The position numbers and the translations under genes are program-made. Source: DASXSB01 sp036506275 (GTDB lineage Bacteria; Methylomirabilota; Methylomirabilia; Rokubacteriales; CSP1-6). Taken from it: DNA of 64,000 nt. A model generated the notes under the pieces. That model saw nothing but the letters and a program-made list of their open reading frames with translations, did no database searches and was not told the origin of the DNA. Location of the stretch: positions 73,359-137,358 of the forward strand of contig DASXSB010000010.1 of assembly GCA_036506275.1 (NCBI GenBank). The letters run 5' to 3'. Below, one piece after another: positions 8,840 through 16,152 of this stretch. The first letter of the stretch is position 1; every line of letters starts with the position of its first letter.

Positions 8840-10280
8840 GGTCACCGGCTTCCTCGAGATCAAGCGGAAGAAACCGCCCGCCCGTCCGGTGGCGGAGCGG
8901 CTCCGGGACTGGAAGGAAGTCTACCTCCCCTCTCCCGAGGCGGAGCTGAAAGGGCAGGCGGCGCGCTGCATGGACTGCGGCATCCCCTTCTGCCACCAGG
9001 GCTGCCCCCTCGGCAACATCATTCCGGACTGGAACGACCTCGTGTACCGCCATCGCTGGCGCGACGCCATCGATCGCCTCCACGCCACCAACAACTTCCC
9101 GGAATGGACGGGCCGGCTCTGCCCGGCGCCGTGCGAATCCTCCTGCGTGCTCGGCATCAATGACGATCCCGTCACCATCAAGGCGGTCGAGGTCTCCATC
9201 GTCGAGCGCGCGTTCGACGAGGGCTGGGTGACGCCGCAGCCTCCAGCCGCGCGCACCGGCAAGCGCGTGGCGGTGGTGGGATCCGGACCGGCGGGGCTCG
9301 CCGCCGCCGACCAGTTGAACCGCGCCGGTCACGCCGTCACCGTGTTCGAGCGCGCCGACCGCATCGGCGGGCTCCTCCGCTACGGCATCCCCGAGTTCAA
9401 GATGGAGAAGCGCTTCCTCGACCGCCGCCTCTCCGTCATGGAAAAGGAGGGCGTCGTCTTCCAGACGAGCGCCCACGTCGGCGGCAACGTGCCGGTGGCT
9501 GACCTCCGGCGGGATTTCGATGCCATCGTCCTCGCCGGCGGCGCCTGCGCGCCGCGCGACCTCCGCGTGCCGGGCCGCGAGCTCGCCGGGATCCACTTCG
9601 CGATGGACTTCCTCACCCTCCAGAACCGGCGATGCGAGGGCGACATCGTCCCCGACGCGGAGTTCATCTCCGCCGCCGGCCGTCGCGTCGTCATCATCGG
9701 CGGCGGCGACACCGGCGCCGACTGTCTCGGCACCGTTCATCGCCAGGGCGCGGCGTCCGTCCATCAGTTCGAGCTTCTTCCCCGCCCCCCCGACGTGCGC
9801 GCCGACGACAACCCGTGGCCGCAGTGGCCGAACATCTTTCGCGTCTCCTCCGCCCACGAGGAAGGGGGCGAGCGCGTCTATTCCGTATCCACCGAGCGTT
9901 TCACCGGCGACGCCGCCGGGCGCGTTTCGCAGCTCCACGGCGTGACCGTGCAGATGGTGCGAGAGGGAGGCCGGCTGGACTTCAGGCCGGTGGCGGGGAA
10001 GGAATTCACGCTCGACGTCGACCTCGTCCTTCTCGCCATGGGTTTCGTGGGTCCGGAGCGGCCGGGAATGTTGACGGACCTCGGCGTGAAGCTGACCGAG
10101 CGCGGCAACGTGGGGCGGGACGCGAGGTGGATGACGAGCGTCCCCGGCGTGTTCGCGTGCGGCGACATGCAGCGCGGTCAGTCGCTGATCGTGTGGGCGA
10201 TCGCGGAGGGGCGCTCCGCCGCCCGCGGCGTGGACCTCTACTTGATGGGGAAGTCCGCGCTGCCGGCCCCGCTCGCCTGA
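8832..10280 (+). CDS. gltD: Glutamate synthase small subunit
   Basis: 482 residues from a GTG at 8832 that overlaps the gltB stop (GTGGGTAA). The open frame runs further upstream, but the family begins with the GKVTGFLEIKR sequence seen here. GltD takes electrons from NADPH through FAD and passes them through Fe-S clusters to GltB. The N-terminal cysteines in MDCGIPFCHQGCPLGN and CPAPCESSC bind two [4Fe-4S] clusters. The FAD Rossmann motif is VVGSGPAGLAA and the NADPH motif is IIGGGDTGADC. A C-terminal GVFACGDMQRGQSL motif closes the FAD site. The gene is followed at once by a convergent gene. Confidence 0.96.
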   Translation: MGKVTGFLEIKRKKPPARPVAERLRDWKEVYLPSPEAELKGQAARCMDCGIPFCHQGCPLGNIIPDWNDLVYRHRWRDAIDRLHATNNFPEWTGRLCPAPCESSCVLGINDDPVTIKAVEVSIVERAFDEGWVTPQPPAARTGKRVAVVGSGPAGLAAADQLNRAGHAVTVFERADRIGGLLRYGIPEFKMEKRFLDRRLSVMEKEGVVFQTSAHVGGNVPVADLRRDFDAIVLAGGACAPRDLRVPGRELAGIHFAMDFLTLQNRRCEGDIVPDAEFISAAGRRVVIIGGGDTGADCLGTVHRQGAASVHQFELLPRPPDVRADDNPWPQWPNIFRVSSAHEEGGERVYSVSTERFTGDAAGRVSQLHGVTVQMVREGGRLDFRPVAGKEFTLDVDLVLLAMGFVGPERPGMLTDLGVKLTERGNVGRDARWMTSVPGVFACGDMQRGQSLIVWAIAEGRSAARGVDLYLMGKSALPAPLA

Positions 10281-10299
10281 GGAGCGCTCGCGTCAGGCG
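10274..10299. terminator. Possible two-way terminator between gltD and the STAS gene
   Basis: CGCCTGA (10274-10280) and TCAGGCG (10293-10299) form a 7-base stem around a 12-base loop, and the arms contain the stop codons of both convergent genes. There is no T-tract on either side, so intrinsic termination is uncertain. Confidence 0.3.
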
Positions 10300-10589
10300 G
10301 TAACGCCGTCGGCGACGCCGAAGCGCGACAGCAGCAACTCCACTCGTCCCTTCTGTCCGGTGAACCGCACCGCACGGCCCCCGGCCTGCCGGGCGCGCTC
10401 GAACGCGACCAGAAGCTGCACCACCGAGCTGTCCATGTCGGTGCAGGCGCCGAGGTCGACCTCGGCCGTGCCGGGAACGCCTACGATGTCGACGAGCGTC
10501 TTGTGAAGGGCGGCCGCCTCGAAGATGTCGATGGCGCCGCTCACCGCGAGGCGGGTGTCCTCTCGTCCGGTCTCAGACGTCCATGGCAT
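10293..10589 (-). CDS. STAS-domain protein (anti-sigma factor antagonist type)
   Basis: A 98-residue single STAS domain. DLGACTDMDSSVVQLL (about residues 46-61) is the core motif, with the serine that SpoIIAA-type proteins have phosphorylated by a partner kinase. It is the last gene of the chemosensory operon and starts inside the end of cheB (17-base overlap), with GGAGAG before its ATG. Known STAS proteins act through partner switching with anti-sigma kinases; none is encoded here. Inference: it may link chemosensory output to gene expression or to another phosphorylation switch. Confidence 0.85.
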   Translation of the reverse strand: MPWTSETGREDTRLAVSGAIDIFEAAALHKTLVDIVGVPGTAEVDLGACTDMDSSVVQLLVAFERARQAGGRAVRFTGQKGRVELLLSRFGVADGVTA

Positions 10590-11706
10590 CGTCGTCTCTC
10601 CTGTGGTCGTTCCCGTGGCGACCGGCGCTCACCGCCGGCTCCGCGAGGTCGAGGAGCGCGCCCGCGATCTTCGGGAGCGGAAGAACGTAATCGGCGGCGC
10701 CGAGGGCGATGGCCTCCTTCGGCATCCCGTACACGACGCAGGACGCCTCGTGCTCGGCGATCGTGCGCGCGCCCGCCTGGCGCATGGCCCGGAGCCCGTG
10801 GGCGCCGTCGGCGCCCATGCCGGTGAGGATCACGCCCACCGCGTTGGCGCCGGCCGCCGCCGCCGTCGAGTGGAAGAGCACGTCCACCGACGGCCGGTGT
10901 CGATTGACGTGCGGGTCCTGGTCGAGGCGGACGCGGTACCCGCCGCGTCCGTCTCGAAACAGCCGCATGTGATAGTTGCCGGGCGCGATGAGGGCCTGCC
11001 CGGGGAGGACGCGATCGCCGTCCTCCGCCTCCTTGACCCGAATCGGGCAGAGCTTGTCGCAGCGCTCCGCGAAGGCCCGCGTGAACCTCTCGGGCATGTG
11101 CTGCACGATGACGATGCCGGGCGCGTCCGGCGGCATCGCGAGCAGGATCTCGCGGATCGCCTCCGTGCCGCCCGTGGAGGCGCCGATGGCGATGACGCGC
11201 GGGGCGGCGGGCGCGTCCGCGGAAAGCGGCCGCCGCGCGGCCACGAGGTGTGGCGGCAGCGTCACCGGCGCCGGGCGCAGGCGCGCGTGGGCGGCCTCGC
11301 GAATTTTTTCGGCGATCTCCGGAAACGCCTCCGGCATCCCATCGAGGAGATCCACTTGTGGCTTGGTGGCGAAGTTCACCGCGCCCAGCTCGAGCGCGCG
11401 CAGGGTCACCTCGCACTCCTTGGGAATGAGACCGGAGATCATCACCACCGGCATGGGATGCCCGCGCATCAGCTTTTCGAGGAAGGTGAGCCCGTCCATC
11501 CGCGGCATCTCGACGTCGAGGGTGAGCACGTCCGGCTGCAGCCGGCGGATCTTGTCGCGCGCGATGTAGGGATCGGCGGCCGCGCCCACCACGTCGATGC
11601 CGGGATCGCGCGACAGCACCTCCGTCAACAGGCGACGGATGACGGCGGAGTCGTCCACGATGAGGACGCGGATCTTGCGGGCGCGCCCGCTCGGCCCGTT
11701 ACGCAT
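10573..11706 (-). CDS. cheB: Chemotaxis response regulator protein-glutamate methylesterase
   Basis: 377 residues. The N-terminal receiver domain has its acidic pair in LIVDDSAV and the phospho-acceptor Asp in LTLDVEMPRMDG. The C-terminal methylesterase has the catalytic Ser in AIGASTGGTEAI, the His in VQHMPERF and the Asp in GMGADGAHG. It removes methyl groups from, and deamidates, the MCP signalling domain to reset adaptation, and is switched on by CheA phosphorylation. It overlaps cheD upstream (8 bases) and the STAS gene downstream (17 bases). The in-operon MCP ends in a tether-like pentapeptide that could recruit it. Confidence 0.96.
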   Translation of the reverse strand: MRNGPSGRARKIRVLIVDDSAVIRRLLTEVLSRDPGIDVVGAAADPYIARDKIRRLQPDVLTLDVEMPRMDGLTFLEKLMRGHPMPVVMISGLIPKECEVTLRALELGAVNFATKPQVDLLDGMPEAFPEIAEKIREAAHARLRPAPVTLPPHLVAARRPLSADAPAAPRVIAIGASTGGTEAIREILLAMPPDAPGIVIVQHMPERFTRAFAERCDKLCPIRVKEAEDGDRVLPGQALIAPGNYHMRLFRDGRGGYRVRLDQDPHVNRHRPSVDVLFHSTAAAAGANAVGVILTGMGADGAHGLRAMRQAGARTIAEHEASCVVYGMPKEAIALGAADYVLPLPKIAGALLDLAEPAVSAGRHGNDHRRDDDAMDV

Positions 11707-12259
11707 GGAAGAGCGTGACCTCCCCCGCCCGCGCGGAGCGGCCGAGCGTGCGCAGGTGTTCCTTCTCCTCCGTCCGCGTTTGTCGCAGGGTCTGCTGACC
11801 CAGGCGCTTGACGTACACCTTTCCCGTCTCCGTGCAGAAGTGAACGCGCCGCGGCAAGTACCCGCCGAGGTCGCGGCTGAGCACGGGAATGGCCTCCGTG
11901 GTCATGAACTCCTCGATGAAGCGGATGTTGCGCTCGGGAACGCTCTCCGCATGCTGGGCGAGCATGAGGACGTGCCCGCCGCCGAACACCTTCGCCTGCA
12001 AGCGCCGGCGGTCGCCGCCGAGCTTCTGCATGCCGCCGATCAGGAGATCCATGGCGTGAATACCGAAACGGGCGCGGTCGAGGGGCCCGTCGTCGGCCTG
12101 TCCGGGCGAGGGCAGCATGAAGTGGTTCATGCCGGCCACGCGGGTGACGGGATCGAAGAGACAAACGGCGATGCACGAGCCCACCACGGTCTTGACCATC
12201 GTCGGCTCGCGCGTGACGTGGATGTCGCCGATGTGCAGCGTCACCTCCGGCCGGGTCAT
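11699..12259 (-). CDS. cheD: Chemoreceptor glutamine deamidase CheD
   Basis: 186 residues. The catalytic Cys lies in VVGSCIAVCLFD and the catalytic His in AGMNHFMLP, both classic CheD motifs. CheD deamidates glutamines in MCPs and in some systems helps CheC dephosphorylate CheY. No cheC is seen here; a CheZ-like protein occupies the phosphatase role instead. It overlaps cheR by four bases (ATGA) and cheB by eight, so the three adaptation enzymes should be made together. Confidence 0.93.
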   Translation of the reverse strand: MTRPEVTLHIGDIHVTREPTMVKTVVGSCIAVCLFDPVTRVAGMNHFMLPSPGQADDGPLDRARFGIHAMDLLIGGMQKLGGDRRRLQAKVFGGGHVLMLAQHAESVPERNIRFIEEFMTTEAIPVLSRDLGGYLPRRVHFCTETGKVYVKRLGQQTLRQTRTEEKEHLRTLGRSARAGEVTLFHA

Positions 12260-13170
12260 GGCGCCGTCCTCCCCGGGGAGCGCTCGGGGGCCACCTTACG
12301 GTAGGCGGTGTTGCCGAGATGCTCGAGCCCTGGGCGCATGCCGACCAGCGACTCCGAGTGGCCGAGGAAGAGCACGCCTCCCGGCTTCAACAGATCGACG
12401 AAGCGCGCGGCGAGCTGCTGCTGCAGCTCACGGTCGAAATAGATAAGGACGTTGCGGCAGAAGATCGCGTCGAGCGCGCTCCGAATGGGCCAAGTGTCTT
12501 CACGGAGGTTGATCCGCCGGAACGTCACCAGCTCGCGCACCTCCGGACGCACGCGAACGAACCCGCTCTGGGAACCGCGCCCCTTGAGGAAATAGCGGCG
12601 GCGGAGATCGGCGGGCACGGCCTCCACGCGCTCCTCCGCGTACACGCCGGCGGCGGCGGTGGCGAGGATCTCGGTGTCGATGTCGCTGGCGAGGATGCGG
12701 ACGTCCCAGCTTCCCGGCCGCGAGAGCGTGTCGAGCACGGTAAGGGCCATGCTGTAGGGCTCCTCCCCGCTCGAGCATCCGGCGCTCCACAGCCGGAGCG
12801 TGCGCGGCGCGTCGGCGCCGGCGCGGCCGGCGATCGTCGCCACGTGGTCTCTTAGGATTTCGAAGTGGTGCGACTCCCGGAAGAAGTCGGTCTTGTTGGT
12901 GGTGATCGCGTTCACCATGCGCATGAGCTCCTCACCGTGGGGATCACGCTCGGTGAGGTGCATCCAGTACTCGCTGAACGTGCCGTATCCCCAGCGCCGG
13001 AGCCGCTTGCCGAGCCGCGCGCACAGGAGCGGCCGCTTGCCGTCGTTGAGCGCGATCCCGGTCTGCTCGTGCACGAGCCGCCGGAAGCGGTGGAATTCCG
13101 CGTCCGTGATGGAGAGCGCGACGGCGTGGGTGTCCGGGTCGGGGACGCCCGTCGGCAGCATGGTCCTCAT
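12256..13170 (-). CDS. cheR: Chemotaxis protein methyltransferase CheR
   Basis: 304 residues from the ATG at 13170, chosen because GGAGGGGG lies upstream; the longer open frame to 13326 runs into cheW and does not look coding. CheR methylates receptor glutamates with S-adenosylmethionine. The N-terminal helical domain (SITDAEFHRFRRLVHEQTGI) is followed by the SAM-binding Rossmann domain with LWSAGCSSGEEPYSMA and DAIFCRNVLIYFD. The beta-subdomain used for docking to receptor pentapeptides should lie after the SAM site. It follows cheW after 43 bases and overlaps cheD. Confidence 0.94.
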   Translation of the reverse strand: MRTMLPTGVPDPDTHAVALSITDAEFHRFRRLVHEQTGIALNDGKRPLLCARLGKRLRRWGYGTFSEYWMHLTERDPHGEELMRMVNAITTNKTDFFRESHHFEILRDHVATIAGRAGADAPRTLRLWSAGCSSGEEPYSMALTVLDTLSRPGSWDVRILASDIDTEILATAAAGVYAEERVEAVPADLRRRYFLKGRGSQSGFVRVRPEVRELVTFRRINLREDTWPIRSALDAIFCRNVLIYFDRELQQQLAARFVDLLKPGGVLFLGHSESLVGMRPGLEHLGNTAYRKVAPERSPGRTAP

Positions 13171-13213
13171 CACGCGGCCCCCTCCGGGCCGCCGGCCGGT
13201 TGTGAGGACATGC

Positions 13214-13708
13214 TCAGCTGTCCGTCCCGACGGCGACGGCTTCCTCGCCCCCGAGGACACGCTCGATGTCGAGGAGCACCACGAGCTTGTCGCCGGCCTT
13301 CGCCATCCCACTGATGAACCGCGCATCGACGGCGGCCCCGAAGTCGGGGGCGGCCTGGATCTCGGCGTGCGGGATCTTCAGAACGTCGGAGACGGCGTCC
13401 ACCACGAGCCCCATCGTCTTCGCCCCCACCGTGAGCACGACGATGGCGGTGAACTGGTTGTACTGGCTCTGGGCCATGGCGAGCTTCGCGCGGAGATCGA
13501 TCACGGGGATGATGGTGCCGCGCAGGTTCATGACGCCCTTCACGTAGGCGGGCGTATTGGGAATCGGCGTGACGGCCGAATAGCCCTTGATCTCCTGCAC
13601 CTTCAAGATTTCCACGCCGTACTCCTCACCGGCCATGGTGAAGGTCAGGTACTGACTGCCCTCGTTCGCGAAGGCGGTGGCGCTCGCGCGCGCGTCGCCT
13701 CGATCCAT
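13214..13708 (-). CDS. cheW: Chemotaxis coupling protein CheW
   Basis: 164 residues from the ATG at 13708 with GGGGGGAG upstream. A single CheW (SH3-like) domain covers almost all of it: YLTFTMAGEEYGVEILKVQE, then GVMNLRGTIIPVIDLR (the most conserved CheW motif), then LVVDAVSDVLKI. It bridges the MCP signalling tip to CheA in the array. It sits between mcp and cheR, 80 bases from mcp; that gap contains a small hairpin. Confidence 0.95.
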   Translation of the reverse strand: MDRGDARASATAFANEGSQYLTFTMAGEEYGVEILKVQEIKGYSAVTPIPNTPAYVKGVMNLRGTIIPVIDLRAKLAMAQSQYNQFTAIVVLTVGAKTMGLVVDAVSDVLKIPHAEIQAAPDFGAAVDARFISGMAKAGDKLVVLLDIERVLGGEEAVAVGTDS

Positions 13709-13735
13709 GCCTGGTCTCCCCCCGCAGACTTCGTC

Positions 13736-13752
13736 GAAGCCGTGGCGGCTTC
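13736..13752. other. Hairpin in the mcp-cheW gap
   Basis: GAAGCC (13736-13741), GTGGC loop, GGCTTC (13747-13752): a perfect 6-base stem in the 80-base gap between the mcp stop and the cheW ATG. It could slow decay or tune cheW expression against the receptor. There is no T-run, so a full terminator is unlikely. Confidence 0.35.
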
Positions 13753-13788
13753 GCGCTGCTCCTTCGCTCGCCCGTGGTCCGGAGCCCG

Positions 13789-15525
13789 TCAGAACGTCTC
13801 GAAGCCGTCTCCGCCGTTGCTCGACCCGTTGCCCTGGAGAATGGGCATGAGGGACACGTCGGCGACGCGCGTTCCACCGCGACGCGTGCGGCCGGACGCC
13901 GCCGGCGTCGGCTCTTCGGCGGGGAGGCCTGCCTCGCGCTCGGCGGCGGCCTCGAGCCGGAAGCGCCCCACGATGGCCTGGAGCTCTTCCGCGCGCGTGG
14001 TCAGCGTCTGCGCCGTGGACGAAAGCTCTTCCGTCTGGGCGGCGTTGTGCTGGACCACCTGGTCCATCTGGGTGACGGCGCGATTCACCTGCTCGATGCC
14101 GGCCGACTGCTCGTGACTGGCGGTCGCGATCTCGGAGATGATGTCGGTCACGCGCTTCACGGAGGTCACGATCTCTTCCAGCATGTGGCCCGACTTGTTG
14201 ACGAGGGCGGAGCCGTCTTCCACCTTCTGCACGGAGTCGGCGATGAGGGCCTTGATCTCCTTGGCCGCCTCCGCGCTCCGCTGAGCCAGTCCGCGCACCT
14301 CCGCCGCCACCACCGCGAACCCTCGGCCGTGCTCGCCCGCCCGCGCCGACTCCACCGCCGCGTTGAGGGCAAGGAGGTTCGTCTGGAACGCGATCTCGTC
14401 GATGACGGTGATGATCTCGGCGATCTTCTTGGAGGCGCGCGTGATCTCCTGCATGGACGCCACCGCCGACGACACCACTTGCCGTCCCCGTTCCGCGGTG
14501 TCGCGCGAGCCGAGCGCGAGCTGGCTCGCCTGCCGCGCGTTCTCGGCGTTCTGCTTCACGGTGCCGGTCATCTCTTCCAGGCTGGCCGCCGTCTCTTCCA
14601 GGCTCGACGCCTGCTCCTGGGTGCCGGAGGAGAGCTGCTCGGTGGCGCCCGAGAACTGGCGCGCCGACGACGTCACGTGGCTGGCCGTCGTCTTCACCTG
14701 CGCCACGATGGCGTGGAGCTTGTCCATGAACGCGTTGAAGCACGCCGCCAGCTCGCCCACCTCGTCCCCACCCCGCACGCGCAGCCGCCTCGCGAGATTG
14801 CCCTCGCCCTGCGCGATCTCACGGAGAATGGCCACGGTTTCCGCGAGCGGCCGCGCGATCGAGCGCGTGAGGGCCCGGCTCACCAGGACCGCGAACGCGA
14901 ACGCGACGGCCACGCCCCCCACCACCGTCCAGAAGATCCGCCGCGCCGCCGCCTGCTCGCCATGGGCCTGCGCCGTCACCAGATGCGTGCGCAGCTCGGT
15001 GAGGTCGGCGAGGGCGGCACGGGCGCGCTCGAAGTGGGCGGCCGATTCCCCCAGGGAGAGGTCGATGGCGTCGCGGCGCGAGCCCGGCGTGTCCTGGGCG
15101 ACGAGGGCGAGCACCTCGCGTGATCTCTCCTGCCAGTCCTTGCGGGCGCTCTCGAACGACGGCCACCGCTTCCGCTCCGTGTCGCTGGCGGGGAGCTCGG
15201 TATAGGCCTTCCACCGTTCGCCCAGTCGGGTCAGGTTCTGGGCGTGCTGAGCGATTTGTTCGCGCGCCCCCGCGCTGTCCGCCTTCATGAACATGAGGCT
15301 GCGCTCGGCGAGCCGCACGCGCTCCATGTCCCGTTCCGCCTGGAGGAGATAGCTCACGGCGGGCAGGCTCTCCGCCACCGCCGCCGTGAAAGCATGGTTG
15401 ACGGTGGAGAAGGCCCAGATGCCGAGGCCGCCCACCACCGCCGTCAGGAGCGCAAGGACCCCACACCAGGCAAGGATCCGCGCGCGGATGGAGAGGATCG
15501 TCGCCTTCCCACTGGAGCCGCTCAT
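13789..15525 (-). CDS. Methyl-accepting chemotaxis protein with C-terminal CheR-tether pentapeptide
   Basis: 578 residues from the ATG at 15525 (GGTGGAGG upstream; the earlier GTG at 15540 is less likely). Layout: cytoplasmic start, TM1 about 18-40, a helical periplasmic domain about 41-195 resembling the four-helix-bundle type, TM2 about 196-215, a HAMP domain, then the long coiled-coil signalling domain whose tip reads IDEIAFQTNLLALNAAVESA. After the coiled coil comes a linker of some 50 residues rich in Gly, Ser, Pro and Ala, and the protein ends in GFETF, close to the NWETF motif that tethers CheR/CheB. It signals to CheA through CheW. The ligand is unknown; the secreted PDC-like protein encoded 42 bases upstream is a candidate partner. 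Confidence 0.94.
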   Translation of the reverse strand: MSGSSGKATILSIRARILAWCGVLALLTAVVGGLGIWAFSTVNHAFTAAVAESLPAVSYLLQAERDMERVRLAERSLMFMKADSAGAREQIAQHAQNLTRLGERWKAYTELPASDTERKRWPSFESARKDWQERSREVLALVAQDTPGSRRDAIDLSLGESAAHFERARAALADLTELRTHLVTAQAHGEQAAARRIFWTVVGGVAVAFAFAVLVSRALTRSIARPLAETVAILREIAQGEGNLARRLRVRGGDEVGELAACFNAFMDKLHAIVAQVKTTASHVTSSARQFSGATEQLSSGTQEQASSLEETAASLEEMTGTVKQNAENARQASQLALGSRDTAERGRQVVSSAVASMQEITRASKKIAEIITVIDEIAFQTNLLALNAAVESARAGEHGRGFAVVAAEVRGLAQRSAEAAKEIKALIADSVQKVEDGSALVNKSGHMLEEIVTSVKRVTDIISEIATASHEQSAGIEQVNRAVTQMDQVVQHNAAQTEELSSTAQTLTTRAEELQAIVGRFRLEAAAEREAGLPAEEPTPAASGRTRRGGTRVADVSLMPILQGNGSSNGGDGFETF

Positions 15526-15567
15526 CAGATGTGCCTCCACCTCGAGTCCCCGGAGCGCGCCCGGCCG

Positions 15568-16149
15568 CTAGGGCCGGGCGAGTCTCTGGAGATGCGAGAG
15601 ATTCACGCCCACCACGAGCACGCCGACGGGCTTGCCGTCACCGAGCACCGGTACCGAGATCTGGATCGCGTACGTCTGGGTCGACTCGTCGAACTCCGCC
15701 TGTCCCTGCCAGGCGCGGCCCGTCGTGAGCGGCACGTCGAACTTCGGCGCTCCCTTGTGGATGTAGCTCGTCGTCTTCTCGACGAACGCGACCTTCTCCC
15801 CCTGGGCGGCGCTGAGGAAGGCCTCGCTGATGGCGCCCTTCGTTTCCGCAACCTTCGTCTTCAAGAACTGCCCCGCCGCGTTGCTCTGGAAGGCGGTGAC
15901 GACGGGGTCACTGCGCCGCGTGACCTTCCACTTCGCGTTGTCGAGGCCGGTGATGGGGCCCTTCCGGTTTTGCTCGGCGACCGCGTTGACGATGGTCGCG
16001 TTCGCCGCCCACCCCGCGATGACCGTCTTCTGCCGGTCGAGCTCGGCCTGGACGGCGGGCGTCATCTGGAAATCCTCGGCGGCAGCGAGCGTGGCGGGGC
16101 CGAGTACTCCCGCCAGTGCGAAGACGGTGGCAGCGATGATGCGCTTCAT
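15568..16149 (-). CDS. Secreted stand-alone PDC/Cache-like sensor protein
   Basis: 193 residues. It has a Sec signal peptide (MKRIIAATVFALAGVLGPATLAAA, cleaved near residue 24) and no later membrane segment, so it should be free in the periplasm. The rest resembles a single PDC/Cache fold: an N-terminal long helix (TPAVQAELDRQKTVIAGWA), middle strands, and a typical closing strand IQISVPVLGDGKPVGVLVVGVN. Such domains normally form the outside part of receptors. Here it is separate, three bases after cheA and 42 before mcp. Inference: it binds a small ligand and presents it to the MCP. The fold assignment is by eye. Confidence 0.7.
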   Translation of the reverse strand: MKRIIAATVFALAGVLGPATLAAAEDFQMTPAVQAELDRQKTVIAGWAANATIVNAVAEQNRKGPITGLDNAKWKVTRRSDPVVTAFQSNAAGQFLKTKVAETKGAISEAFLSAAQGEKVAFVEKTTSYIHKGAPKFDVPLTTGRAWQGQAEFDESTQTYAIQISVPVLGDGKPVGVLVVGVNLSHLQRLARP

Positions 16150-16152
16150 GGA

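Noticed and set aside
4292..8863. A 1523-codon open frame antisense to gltB
   Set aside because: GC-rich coding DNA leaves antisense frames open. Its translation is rich in His, Arg and Asp with no domain, while the sense strand is a textbook GltB.
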